Of a stretch of DNA of 61,920 nucleotides, positions 1-8,826 are shown in pieces. The translations under genes were made by a program, and so were the position numbers. A model generated the notes under the pieces. It saw nothing but the letters and a program-made list of their open reading frames with translations, had not been told where the DNA came from and did not search any database. Source of the DNA: Cytophagales bacterium (GTDB lineage Bacteria > Bacteroidota > Bacteroidia > Cytophagales > Thermoflexibacteraceae); contig REAZ01000025.1 in the NCBI GenBank assembly GCA_004294445.1, positions 1 through 61,920 on the forward strand. The letters run 5' to 3'. Position 1 is the stretch's first letter, and every line of letters begins with the position of its first letter.

Positions 1-38
1 TGCTCTTTTTCATCTTCGTAAAAATTTAGTGTTACAAG

Positions 39-341
39 TTAAATATATTTTCCTAAATTTCTACTTCTAAATGGGTGCTGATAGGGAGGGGTAGGACAGA
101 ATGTTCGGGCTTTTCCTATTGTTAGAATTAATTGAACCAATGAATTATAAATATTAGAAATTCCTTTTTTTGCTTCAGCCCAAAGTAAATTTTCTTGTTC
201 AAAAAGTTCTTTTTTACTTTGGTGCATAGCAACACAAAAATCTACATTTCCAATTATTTTTGTTGTATCATAAATCCAGAAATAGTCTTTTGCGACCTTA
301 TTTTTTAATTCTTCTTCTCTAATATTTATATCGTATGACAT
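39..341 (-). pseudogene. N-terminal remnant of a large type II (Eco57I/type IIG-like) restriction-modification protein
   Basis: This 100-residue reading frame opens with a segment (DYFWIYDTTKIIGNVDFCV, then LLWAEAKKGISNIYNSLVQL and ILTIGKARTF) that I recognise as the N-terminus of very large Bacteroidetes methyltransferase-nuclease fusions. In those proteins the text after KARTF continues for many hundreds of residues. Here it switches to unrelated low-quality sequence (CPTPPYQHPFRSRN) and stops. No catalytic motif (NPPY) is present, so the fragment cannot act as a methyltransferase or nuclease. I infer a deletion remnant. It lies at the window edge, so the other part could lie outside, but an in-frame stop precedes the edge. 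A short real protein is a less likely alternative. Confidence 0.55.
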
Positions 342-518
342 TTTATCTTTTTTTATTGTTGTCTAATTTTTATAACCGCTAACATCCATATAAACTTAAC
401 CTTTACGCTTATTATCTAAAAACTTTTGTTTATTCTTCCTTTGGGGTTCTATTTTTTACGCTCATACTCCCAAATAGTAGTTTTCTCCGTAAATATAGAA
501 GAAATTTCTAAAATCTAA

Positions 519-558
519 AACAAACCACCTCTTCTTAAGAAAAGAGAGGTGGTTTGTT
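519..558 (-). terminator. Rho-independent terminator of the 612-3836 gene
   Basis: A 14-base perfect stem (AACAAACCACCTCT at 519-532 with its complement at 545-558) is followed on the minus strand by a T-rich run. It lies about 50 bases after the stop of the secreted propeller protein. Confidence 0.8.
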
Positions 559-611
559 GCTTTGGGTTTGTCTATAGCTCCAAAATATTGAAATAAACTT
601 CGTAGATGAGC

Positions 612-3600
612 TTACTTTTCAATGATCATTTTGCCCGTAAATAACTCCTTCCCGTTGTAGGCTTTCAGCACGTAAACACCTCTTTGCAAATTGCTTAGGT
701 CTAAACTTATTTTTCCTGCACTTGCATTTTTGGCAGTAAATACTTGCTGCCCTATGGCATTGAAAACGCCAATTTCGAACTTCCCTATGGAGTTTTGAGG
801 AAGTTCTAAGACTACGTTGCCTTGCGAAGGGTTAGGATAAATAGTAGCGGGTTTGGCTTCAGGCAGGTTCGAAAACAAGCCTACAGGCGTTTGCTGATTG
901 GGGTAGGTAATACCCAAATCTACCGTCCAGATACCTCGTCCGTGCGTAGCAACAACCACTTGTCCGTCTCTGACCTTCATATCCCAAATATGTACTGCGG
1001 GCAAGCCGTTGTTGGCATATTTCCAAGTTTTTCCATTGTCAAGCGATTCGAAAAGCCCTATTTCTGTGCCTACCCAAAGTTTTTGCTTGTCGGGGAAAGG
1101 CAAGATGCAAAAAGTGGCTACATCTGGAAAGCCGTTTTCGCTTTTCGTCCCTGTAGCCCCGAAGCCCGAAATATCTTCCCATGTTTGCCCCAAGTCTGTA
1201 GTCCTCAATATTTTAGGACTGCGATATTGAGAAAAAGTAGCGTAAGCAGTTCGGCTATCGTTAGGGTCAGGGACTATGGTCGTGATATTGCCGAGAGCTT
1301 TGGAAAACTTAGCGACTGGTGTAAAGTTAAAACCGCCATTTTCAGAAACGAAAAGTGAGCTTGTATTACTCATTCCGCCGCCTGCCCATACGATATTGGC
1401 ATTTACGTCTGAAACTTCGATGTCCAAAAAGCCCGCCCATTGGTCGCTCATAGGCACGAGCGTCCATTTGTCGGCAAAATCTGTGGAACGCCAAATGCCT
1501 GATGTGCTAACAGCAAAAACCAAATTAGGATTGGCTGCGGAGTTGGCTATTTTGGTAAAAAAAGGAGCTTTGGTATTGTCTGTGCCTGTGTCTGTGAGTC
1601 CGCTAACGGAGTTTGCCCATGTAGTTCCGCCGTTGGTAGATTTGATAATGACGTTCCTTTGGTTAGAGCCAAGCATGAGGTTTGGGGTTTGCGTGTGCCA
1701 AACTACTTCAAAGCCATCTCCGCGTACCGTAGCAAATCGCTCATTGTAGGGCGTGCTAAGGCTTGCCTGCACCCCTGCGGGCGACTGTACCGTTTGCCCG
1801 TCTTGAGGTCCTGCAAGGTATTCGTTAGCTCCTACTTTCTTTACTGCACTGTAGTATTGATTGGTATTCATGCCCTTATCTTTGGCAATAAAGGCTGTTC
1901 CCTCATTATCGGTATAGGCAATGCCGCCGTCATTGGCAGTAATCCAGCGAAATTTCTTTTGTGCAGCATCTGTAATGTAGGTTACAAAATGGTGGTGGTC
2001 GACATGAACTTTGCCGTTGAGCATCCCTCCTGTTCGGTTAGTTGTTATTTCGGTGATGCCCGCCCCTTGGTAAGCAAGTTTGCCCACATTAAATTTCAAA
2101 ACAGCTTCAGGCAGATTGTTTGGATTCCAAGTGTTCCCTGCGGTAAGGTAAGGCCAGATATTATACATATAGAGGTAGGTATGTCCGCCATTTTTGGCAA
2201 TGTTTGCGTCTGGCTCGGTAGCACTGTAGGTCAAATCGTGAATATAAAGGTACTCCCTGTTAGTAAGTAACTGCGTATCGCTGTCTTCTCTGACGTTGAG
2301 GTTAAAAACTTTGTTGTTTTCTTGGTCTCTGAACGAAATCATCAGTTGCCTATTTTTTTCTGTGTCCCACACTTCAAATGGCACATCTACATAGTCTTGG
2401 TAAATATAGCGATTGGCGGGAACACCTGCTCCAGAACCCAAAGGCTCTATATTGAACCTATGTGCTTTTTGGGTTTTGCCCTTGCCAAAGCGAACTTCCA
2501 CGTTAGAAATTTGGGTAGAATCGCGAATATCGACTGTGCCGCCGCCAAATCGCCAACCTGAAACGGTGGTAAAAGTGAGAAAATTGATATTTGTGCCTGT
2601 AACTCCTAAAAATCGTTTTTCTCCCTCGCGAATCTGGTCTTCAAAAATAAATGCTCGCCAAATCTCTGTACCTCCCCAAACAACAGTATTTTCCTCGAAA
2701 GGATGGGCTACTATCGCATTGTTATAATCTCCCTGCTGTAAGAAATCTTTTAAGTCTGTCCTGCCTCTATCTTCTACTATTCGCCAAGTTTCTCCTTCAT
2801 CGTTTGAGTAGCAAAGTGAGGAGCCTGTACGATTATTGTGGGCAACGGATGCATATATTTTTTTAGGATTAACAGGGGAAATAGAAAACTCTATTCTTTC
2901 AGGTACAAATGATGCTATGATGCCTGTGAGTAGGGTTTCTCTCCAAGTTCGTCCGCCATCTGTAGATTTTACGATGCCTCGCCTACGCACAGAGGCATAT
3001 TGCTTGTTAAAATCTTTGGGGTCTGCTTCTATTTGCTGTACCCAGCTAAAGCCCGAATAAACTCTTGTCCAAGTTTGCCCGCCGTCGATAGAACGCATAA
3101 TTGCCGCCAAGAAAGTAGCCCCAACTACACCGTTGGAAGTAGCCGCCAATAGAATATTCTCATTTTTAGGGTCGACAATGATTCGGTTTACATTGAAAAA
3201 ATCGTTGCTATTACTTGGGAGGGTGCTGCTCAATAGCTGCCAAGTTTCGCCGCCGTCCGTAGATTTGAGCATACCAGAGCCGTTGATGCCTGTCTGACCA
3301 TTGCCAAATGCCCCTTCGCCTGTTCCTGCATAAATAACTCGTGGATTATCAGTACACTGTGCCAAGCAAACTGTAGCTAAGTTAGGAATATTAGGCGTTA
3401 CATTTCGCCAAGTATCGCCTTCATTGGTAGTTTTCCAGATGCCTCCGCCTGCACTCCCAATGAGCCAAGTGCGGTTAGTTCTATCGGCTTTATCTACTAA
3501 AATAGCCCTTGCTCGCCCTGCAAGGTTGCCAGGACCCCGCTCTACCCAGTTCAGAGTTTCTTCGGTTCTTGCATTGGAGGGCAATCCTCTATTTACATTG

Positions 3601-3836
3601 AGAAATGCTGTAATTTGGTAGCCTGCGGGATAGTCAGGGACTTCTTGGTCGGGCTTTAGGCGAATCAGTCGGTCTATTTCCGAAGCTATGTAATGACTTT
3701 GTTCGCTTTCACCTTCCTCTTCGTATCTTTTTTCTTGCTCATTTTCAGCATATTGGTTTTTAAAAAATATATCTTTTTTAATAAAGATGAAAGCACTGAC
3801 AAGCAATGCACTAAGAAATAATACTTTTTTTCTCAT
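612..3836 (-). CDS. Secreted sortilin/BNR-type beta-propeller protein with type IX sorting domain
   Basis: A 1074-residue exported protein. Residues 1-25 form a basic-plus-hydrophobic export signal. The body carries many BNR/Asp-box-like turns (SxDGGxTW, for example STDGGETW, SIDGGQTW, SNDEGETW, TTDLGQTW) and the opening WVERGPGNLAGRA typical of VPS10/sortilin- or xyloglucanase-like seven- to ten-bladed propellers. An insertion at roughly residues 430-600 interrupts the blade pattern. The last 80 residues (YPNPSQGNVVLELP to GKMIIEK) are a type IX secretion sorting domain, so the product should be released or attached to the cell surface. Start is an ATG followed by RKK. It stands alone, with its own terminator. 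Substrate is unknown; a sialidase or glycosidase activity is not proven, because such propellers are often only binding modules. Confidence 0.85.
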   Translation of the reverse strand: MRKKVLFLSALLVSAFIFIKKDIFFKNQYAENEQEKRYEEEGESEQSHYIASEIDRLIRLKPDQEVPDYPAGYQITAFLNVNRGLPSNARTEETLNWVERGPGNLAGRARAILVDKADRTNRTWLIGSAGGGIWKTTNEGDTWRNVTPNIPNLATVCLAQCTDNPRVIYAGTGEGAFGNGQTGINGSGMLKSTDGGETWQLLSSTLPSNSNDFFNVNRIIVDPKNENILLAATSNGVVGATFLAAIMRSIDGGQTWTRVYSGFSWVQQIEADPKDFNKQYASVRRRGIVKSTDGGRTWRETLLTGIIASFVPERIEFSISPVNPKKIYASVAHNNRTGSSLCYSNDEGETWRIVEDRGRTDLKDFLQQGDYNNAIVAHPFEENTVVWGGTEIWRAFIFEDQIREGEKRFLGVTGTNINFLTFTTVSGWRFGGGTVDIRDSTQISNVEVRFGKGKTQKAHRFNIEPLGSGAGVPANRYIYQDYVDVPFEVWDTEKNRQLMISFRDQENNKVFNLNVREDSDTQLLTNREYLYIHDLTYSATEPDANIAKNGGHTYLYMYNIWPYLTAGNTWNPNNLPEAVLKFNVGKLAYQGAGITEITTNRTGGMLNGKVHVDHHHFVTYITDAAQKKFRWITANDGGIAYTDNEGTAFIAKDKGMNTNQYYSAVKKVGANEYLAGPQDGQTVQSPAGVQASLSTPYNERFATVRGDGFEVVWHTQTPNLMLGSNQRNVIIKSTNGGTTWANSVSGLTDTGTDNTKAPFFTKIANSAANPNLVFAVSTSGIWRSTDFADKWTLVPMSDQWAGFLDIEVSDVNANIVWAGGGMSNTSSLFVSENGGFNFTPVAKFSKALGNITTIVPDPNDSRTAYATFSQYRSPKILRTTDLGQTWEDISGFGATGTKSENGFPDVATFCILPFPDKQKLWVGTEIGLFESLDNGKTWKYANNGLPAVHIWDMKVRDGQVVVATHGRGIWTVDLGITYPNQQTPVGLFSNLPEAKPATIYPNPSQGNVVLELPQNSIGKFEIGVFNAIGQQVFTAKNASAGKISLDLSNLQRGVYVLKAYNGKELFTGKMIIEK

Positions 3837-3932
3837 GGGCTTATATTGGTATTAGTATATGGTTTTCAAAGGTATAAATATCTTTGAATTATTAAACTTG
3901 CATACATGATAAGAAGTTTTAGATAAATGTAA

Positions 3933-3940
3933 TATATTTG
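3933..3940 (+). promoter_or_regulatory. Bacteroidetes -7 box TATATTTG upstream of the TPR membrane protein
   Basis: TATATTTG fits the TAnnTTTG consensus of Bacteroidetes promoters and lies 59 bases before the ATG at 4000. No clear -33 TTTG is visible at the right distance, so this is moderate evidence. Confidence 0.45.
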
Positions 3941-3999
3941 CAGTCATTTTGAGTAAAACAAATTTTTCAAACTTAATTCGTTAAAAATCAAATATTTAT

Positions 4000-5769
4000 A
4001 TGAATAAGCAGCGTATATTTAACACAGGCAATTATCTCATTTTGGGCATTCTACTGCTTACTTTCATTGTCTTTGCAGGTTCGCTAAATAATGGATTTAC
4101 TAACTGGGACGATGATGTCTATATTTATAACAACTTTCTCATCAGAGCATTTTCTGTGGAAAATCTACAGAAAATCTTTTTAGCACCTATGGGCGATGCG
4201 CAAATTTACCGCCCGATGGCTTACCTTACCTATATGATAGATTTTCAACTTTGGGGGTTAGAGCCTTTTGGGTATCATTTGAGCAGTTTACTTTTCCATT
4301 TGGTTAATATTATTTTAGTTTTCCAAATTGTCAAATTGCTAAGTAATAATTTGACAATGAGTGCCTTAGTCGCTTTGTGTTTTGCTATTAACCCGCTCAA
4401 AGTAGAGGCAGTAACGTGGGCGGCGGCGCGCGTAGATGTCGTTTATTCCTTCTTTTATTTAGGGGCATTACTTAGCTATGTAGCCTATACAAAGAGTGAT
4501 TTGAAATTAAAATACCTTGTTTTGGCGACATTTTTATTTGCTTTTTCCTTGCTATCCAAGCCAAGTGCAGTAACTTTTCCGATAGCTTGTTTGCTTGTAG
4601 ATTTCTTTATGGCTCGGAAGTGGAGTTTGAGAATACTGTTAGAAAAAACGCCTTTATTTTTACTTGCTTTTGCTATGGGTGTTATTACACTTCTTGCCCA
4701 ACGCCCCGATACAGTCAGCAATGGCATTGCCGTATTCTCGATAGTAGAAAGATTTTTTATCGTTTGCTATATGCCTTTATTCTATCTCTTTAAGAGTATT
4801 TTCCCTTTTGCACTTTCCAATTATTATGAATTTCCAAAAGAATTGAGTTTGGCGTATTATATCAGTCCGTTGCTTTTGGCGGGCATTGTTTTTTTGGTGT
4901 ATAGGGCAAGAAACAATAAGGCGGTACTCTTTGGCGTGGCGTTTTTTCTATTGCATTTGGCTTTGGTACTCAACCTAATCCCTACGGGCAACAAATTTAT
5001 GGCGGCAGATAGGTATGCTTATTTGGCACAAATTGGTTTATTTTTTATGCTTGCTTACCTATATACGCAGGCGAGCAGCCAAGCCAAAAATATCTACCTA
5101 AGCATTTTTGGATTTTTGCTTTTGGTTCACTTAGTTATCAGCTATAAGCGGACGCAGGTTTGGGAAAATGGGGCGGTGCTTTGGGCAGATGCGGTGATGA
5201 AGGACAATAATTGCTCTTTTTGTTTGTTTGGCTTGGGAAATATCATGATTAATAGTGGAGAACAAAAAGCTGCATTACCTTATATAGAGAAAAGTATCGC
5301 GCTGAACCCCATGATAGCGGAATCTTACCACAGTCGCGGAATTATCCTTTTTGCCCTCAAAGACTATCAGAATGCTATTAAAGATTTTGATAAGACTCTT
5401 TCTTTGAACCCAACCTATCAATATTCTTATGCGAGTCGTGGCAGCACCTACGCCTCCATCAAGGAGTACGACAAGGCAATGCAAGACTTTCAGAAAGCCT
5501 TGAACCTAAACCCCAATGACATAGAAACTTACCTCAACAGAGGGATGGTCAGAGGGGTTTTGAAAGACTATGCTGGGGCAAAAACAGATTTAGATGTCTA
5601 TTTAAGTTATTACCCTGATAATCCAAAAGCATTGTATAACAGAGGCTATTGTAATGCGTACTTGGGAAATATTACGGGGTGCTGTGGTGATTGGAAGCGC
5701 GCTTATGACAAGGGCATGAGGGAACTTGCCCCTAAGTTGCGTGAGTATTGTGGGTATAAAAATTTATAA
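4000..5769 (+). CDS. Polytopic membrane protein with C-terminal TPR repeats (TMTC/GT-C-like)
   Basis: A 589-residue protein. The N-terminal 390 residues hold about ten hydrophobic segments, with the early motif WDDDVYIYNN followed by IYRPMAYLTYMID and NPLKVEAVTWAAARVD. That pattern is shared by TMTC-like and bacterial GT-C fold membrane glycosyltransferases; the acidic DD pair in the first outside loop is their usual catalytic position. Residues about 400-560 are three to four TPR units (for example AIKDFDKTLSLNPTYQYSY, then AMQDFQKALNLNPND). Likely role is sugar transfer from a lipid carrier to exported proteins, but acceptor and sugar cannot be read. The stop overlaps the convergent pcm gene by six bases. 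Confidence 0.8.
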   Translation: MNKQRIFNTGNYLILGILLLTFIVFAGSLNNGFTNWDDDVYIYNNFLIRAFSVENLQKIFLAPMGDAQIYRPMAYLTYMIDFQLWGLEPFGYHLSSLLFHLVNIILVFQIVKLLSNNLTMSALVALCFAINPLKVEAVTWAAARVDVVYSFFYLGALLSYVAYTKSDLKLKYLVLATFLFAFSLLSKPSAVTFPIACLLVDFFMARKWSLRILLEKTPLFLLAFAMGVITLLAQRPDTVSNGIAVFSIVERFFIVCYMPLFYLFKSIFPFALSNYYEFPKELSLAYYISPLLLAGIVFLVYRARNNKAVLFGVAFFLLHLALVLNLIPTGNKFMAADRYAYLAQIGLFFMLAYLYTQASSQAKNIYLSIFGFLLLVHLVISYKRTQVWENGAVLWADAVMKDNNCSFCLFGLGNIMINSGEQKAALPYIEKSIALNPMIAESYHSRGIILFALKDYQNAIKDFDKTLSLNPTYQYSYASRGSTYASIKEYDKAMQDFQKALNLNPNDIETYLNRGMVRGVLKDYAGAKTDLDVYLSYYPDNPKALYNRGYCNAYLGNITGCCGDWKRAYDKGMRELAPKLREYCGYKNL

Positions 5770-6414
5770 TTTCCAACCATGCTTTCCCAAAAGAGGTACA
5801 AAGACAAACTGTTCGTGTACCTCTTTTTTTATTTCTCCATTTGCCAATTTTGTAAGGCTGCACATGACTTGGCTTTTCAAATCACCAATAGGAATGACTA
5901 ATTTGCCATTTTCTTTAAGCTGGTCTAACAGGGCTTGGGGTGCTTGGGGTGCGCCCGCTGTAACCAAAATTCTATTGTATGGAGCAGCAGAGAGAAAGCC
6001 TTGCGAGCCATCTCCATGAATAAAATTGCCTTTATAATTCATTTTTAGTAGTAATGCTCTTGCTTTCTCATAGAGTTTGCGGTTGTATTCTATAGTATAA
6101 AGCGTAGCCCCCAAAGCGATAAGCACACTTGATTGGTAGCCCGAACCTGTGCCTATTTCCAAGATTTTATCGCCCACTTGCACATCTAATAAAGAAGTTT
6201 GATAGGCAACGGTATAGGGCTGCGAAATTGTCTGCCCTTCACCAATGTTAAACGCAATGTCTTGGTAGGCTTGATTTACGAAGGCAGAATCGAGAAAAAA
6301 ATGGCGAGGTACTTTGCCCATTGCCTCCAGCACTCGCTCATCTCTGATTCCTTTTTCCCGCAGATTGCTGATGAGTGCCGCCCTCATGCCTTTGGTTTTA
6401 TAAGTATCTTGCAT
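5764..6414 (-). CDS. pcm: Protein-L-isoaspartate O-methyltransferase
   Basis: A 216-residue S-adenosylmethionine-dependent methyltransferase that methylates isoaspartyl residues of damaged proteins and so starts their repair in the cytosol. Visible family features are RHFFLDSAF and the GEGQTISQPY segment near residue 60, then the SAM-binding loop LEIGTGSGYQSSVL at about residues 86-100 and GDGSQGF. Length is normal for the family. The ATG start is followed by QDTYKTKGMR, giving the usual N-terminal helix. Its 3' end overlaps the TPR membrane protein gene, and the coding DNA also contains a hairpin that can end transcription of that neighbour. Confidence 0.93.
   Translation of the reverse strand: MQDTYKTKGMRAALISNLREKGIRDERVLEAMGKVPRHFFLDSAFVNQAYQDIAFNIGEGQTISQPYTVAYQTSLLDVQVGDKILEIGTGSGYQSSVLIALGATLYTIEYNRKLYEKARALLLKMNYKGNFIHGDGSQGFLSAAPYNRILVTAGAPQAPQALLDQLKENGKLVIPIGDLKSQVMCSLTKLANGEIKKEVHEQFVFVPLLGKHGWKL
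5789..5830 (+). terminator. Terminator for the plus-strand TPR gene, lying inside pcm
   Basis: AAAAGAGGTAC at 5789-5799 pairs with its complement starting at 5817, followed by a run of T on the plus strand. It sits 20 bases after the 5769 stop, within the last codons of the convergent pcm gene. Confidence 0.65.
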
Positions 6415-6583
6415 ATTTTATTTTTTGATAGTTGCTTTTTTGTGAGCTAAACCCTATAATCAATCTATATTATTTGTGTTTTATTCCTTTTCATCACACA
6501 GATTTTACGGATAAAACTGATTTTCACAGACAAAAATCTGTATTTTATCTGAAAAAATATTAATTTGGGGCAATTTTAAAATC

Positions 6584-7636
6584 ATGACCATGAAAATCCT
6601 TGCTGTTTTGGTTTCGCTTCTTTTTCTCAATAATACTACTCATGCTTGGGGCTTTTTTGGGCATCAGCGAATCAATCGGATGGCGGTTTTTACTTTGCCA
6701 CCTGAAATGTTTACCTTCTATAAGCACCACATTCGCTACATCACCGAAAATGCCGTAAATCCCGACAAACGCCGTTATGCGGTAGTAGGCGAAGCGGAAC
6801 GGCACTATATAGACCTCGACGTATATGGCGATAGCGCACTTTATAAACTTCCCCGCCGTTGGGAGGATGCCGTTGCCAAATATACGGAAGACACGCTGCG
6901 GGCTTACGGCATAGTCCCTTGGCATTTACAACTGATGAAATTTCAGTTGGTAAATGCTTTCATAGAACGAGATATTACTAAAATTTTGCGAATTTCTGCT
7001 GATATGGGACACTACATAGGCGATGCCAACGTACCGCTCCATACTACCCAAAACTACAACGGACAAATGACAGGGCAGTATGGCATTCATGGTTTTTGGG
7101 AATCACGCCTGCCCGAACTTTTTGCTGATGACTACAACTATTTTTTTGAAAAGGCTACCTACCTAAAAAGCCCAATGGCAAAAGCGTGGGAGGCAGTTAC
7201 CAATGCACATTTGGCTCTGGACTCCGTATTGGGTTTTGAAAGAGAACTCTCCAAACAGTTTGACGAGGACAAAAAGTATAGCTTTGAAACCAGAGGCAAT
7301 ATCACAATGAAGGTGTATTCCAAAGAATTTTCTGCCGCCTACAGCCAAAAACTGAACGGACAGGTAGAACGCCGAATGAGGGCTGCTATAGAAATGGTAG
7401 GTGATTTTTGGTACACTTGCTGGATAGATGCGGGGCAGCCAAATCTGGACGGTTTGCTCAATATGAGTGAGGAACAGCTAAAAATGATAGAAGAGGAAAA
7501 ACAGTTACAGCAAGACCCAAAAATAAAAACAAGACTACACGAAAGCACGCTAAACCTCCCCGCAGACGACAAGCCTACCTATAATTTTGGCAGATTGGTA
7601 TTTAGGAGAGAGGAGTCCGAAAAGAAAATCAGATAA
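6584..7636 (+). CDS. Secreted S1/P1 nuclease / zinc-dependent phospholipase C fold protein
   Basis: A 350-residue exported protein. After a signal peptide (residues 1-20) the mature protein begins WGFFGH, the N-terminal Trp and nearby His used as zinc ligands in S1/P1 nucleases and phospholipase C. The metal-binding helix motif appears as MGHYIGDANVPLHTTQNYNG (around residues 140-160), followed by GFWESRLPE. Known family members are zinc hydrolases of nucleic acid or phospholipid phosphodiesters; which substrate applies here cannot be read. ATG at 6584 or the second ATG at 6590 could start translation; I kept the first. It converges with the Spy-like gene, leaving only three bases between. 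Confidence 0.75.
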   Translation: MTMKILAVLVSLLFLNNTTHAWGFFGHQRINRMAVFTLPPEMFTFYKHHIRYITENAVNPDKRRYAVVGEAERHYIDLDVYGDSALYKLPRRWEDAVAKYTEDTLRAYGIVPWHLQLMKFQLVNAFIERDITKILRISADMGHYIGDANVPLHTTQNYNGQMTGQYGIHGFWESRLPELFADDYNYFFEKATYLKSPMAKAWEAVTNAHLALDSVLGFERELSKQFDEDKKYSFETRGNITMKVYSKEFSAAYSQKLNGQVERRMRAAIEMVGDFWYTCWIDAGQPNLDGLLNMSEEQLKMIEEEKQLQQDPKIKTRLHESTLNLPADDKPTYNFGRLVFRREESEKKIR

Positions 7637-7639
7637 TAT

Positions 7640-8089
7640 CTATTTTTTTTTCGGTGGCATCATCATCTTGATGGCTTCAAATATAATCTGGTCAAATCGT
7701 TCTTGCTGGGCTGGGTTGCAGATGGCTCTTACTTCTTGGAAATGGGCATAGCGTACAGCCTCAATTTGCTTTTGGTAAAAAGCTACAGAGTCGAGCATGG
7801 CGTTTGCTCTATCCGTTTGCTTATTGCCAATCACCCGATAAAGTTCTTCTCTGAATATATTACTTTTTTCTACAGCCTTGCGTGTGTCGCTTTGATGCTC
7901 TTCTATAAGCTGTGCGTATTGCTCTTCTTGGGTGGGGCTAAAATCTAATTCTCTACTGATAAATTCAGCAGCTTGTTTTGGGTTTGGGGCATGATTTGGT
8001 AGCTTGCCTATCCCAAAAAAAGAAAGTGTAACTCCGTTCACAATGAGCAAAATAACGACTAAGGCGGTTAATAATTTTGTTTTTTCCAT
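7640..8089 (-). CDS. Spy/CnrX-like periplasmic sensor or chaperone, membrane-anchored
   Basis: A 149-residue protein with one N-terminal hydrophobic segment (residues 5-25) and an all-helical body. The pattern LDFSPTQEEQYAQL and CNPAQQERFDQI corresponds to the paired LTxxQ-like motifs of the Spy/CpxP/CnrX family. Such proteins bind misfolded proteins or metal in the periplasm and often hold an anti-sigma factor. It is the last gene of a sigma / anti-sigma / Spy-like module, starting 10 bases after the anti-sigma stop, so a CnrYXH-like sensing role is inferred. Ligand is unknown. The Lys-rich tail PPKKK is unremarkable. Confidence 0.7.
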   Translation of the reverse strand: MEKTKLLTALVVILLIVNGVTLSFFGIGKLPNHAPNPKQAAEFISRELDFSPTQEEQYAQLIEEHQSDTRKAVEKSNIFREELYRVIGNKQTDRANAMLDSVAFYQKQIEAVRYAHFQEVRAICNPAQQERFDQIIFEAIKMMMPPKKK

Positions 8090-8099
8090 GCTCGTTTTT

Positions 8100-8411
8100 T
8101 TAATAGTTCGTTATTTCTGCAAAATAATCATTGGCAAATTCACTTATATCGCTCTTATCGCTTGTGTTTGCCGCAGCCTGCCCCCACCACACATAGCAAT
8201 TAATGCTCACCAATAATGCCAAACAAGCAGCAACTCGCCAAACTATCCGCATCGAAACTTGGCTATTTATACTTGCCTGCATACCCATTTGCCTTTGCTT
8301 TATTCGCAAATTTATGCTTTCATAAAGCCTTTCGGGTGCCTCTGCCCTCCCGATAGATTTTATTTGCTGGAGTGTCTCCTCTATTTTTTTTTCTACGTAT
8401 TTGTCTTTCAT
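8100..8411 (-). CDS. Small single-pass anti-sigma factor-like protein
   Basis: I start it at the ATG at 8411 (MKDKYVEKKIEETLQ), because the longer frame begins inside the repeat element. The 103-residue product has a charged helical N-terminus of about 55 residues, one membrane segment (IVWRVAACLALLVSINCYVWW) and a short acidic periplasmic tail (DKSDISEFANDYF). Size, topology and position between an ECF sigma gene and a Spy-like gene make it a likely anti-sigma factor. No zinc-binding HxxxCxxC motif is present, so it is not of the ZAS class. Sequence alone would not identify it. Confidence 0.6.
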   Translation of the reverse strand: MKDKYVEKKIEETLQQIKSIGRAEAPERLYESINLRIKQRQMGMQASINSQVSMRIVWRVAACLALLVSINCYVWWGQAAANTSDKSDISEFANDYFAEITNY

Positions 8412-8437
8412 CTTATGCTGTTCTTTTGTGTAAAAGT

Positions 8438-8730
8438 ATAAGTAATTGAACAAAAATAACCGCCCCAACCCAGCCCTTCCCCAGAGGAGAAGGGAGCAAG
8501 TCTTTCCCCTCTGGGGCGACCATCGCTACGGAAAGATTTAGATAGGGGCAAATGAGCGAATATAAAAGTCCAATTATATTTAAGTAATTGAACAAAAATA
8601 ACCGCCCCAACCCCAGCCCTTCCCCAGAAGGAGAAGGGAGCAAGTCTTTCCCCTCTGGGGCGACCGTCGCTACGGAAAGATTTAGATAGGGGCAAAAGTG
8701 TGTTTTAATTTGTTCAATTAGCTTACTTAA
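8438..8730. repeat. Tandem pair of MITE/REP-like elements between sigma and anti-sigma genes
   Basis: Two near-identical units lie head to tail: 8439-8552 and 8581-8696 differ by a few substitutions and two inserted bases. Each contains a strong stem (CCCCAGAGG pairing with CCTCTGGGG about 20 bases on). The ends resemble inverted repeats: TTAAGTAATTGAACAAA at 8580-8596 and its near complement at 8709-8730. Hypothetical reading frames across the units are artefacts of the repeat. No transposase is present, so mobilisation would need an enzyme from elsewhere. Confidence 0.8.
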
Positions 8731-8826
8731 TATTTTGATAATAAAACTTCCATTTATCTTATTTAGATGTTTTTTACTTGCGATGCTTGCGGTAAAAGTT
8801 AAATTTTTCCTCATTCTTAACAAGTT

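Noticed and set aside
822..3621. Several plus-strand frames antisense to the propeller gene
   Set aside because: They lie opposite a long gene with clear domains and have no recognisable motifs of their own.
6480..6570. Imperfect repeats with words CACAGATTTT and GATAAAACTGATTTT
   Set aside because: Too short and degenerate to call a repeat family or an origin.
8408..8823. Reading frames of 95 and 136 residues across the tandem repeats
   Set aside because: They arise from the repeat units (same words such as LPLSKSFRSDGRPRGERLAP twice) and not from conserved coding sequence.
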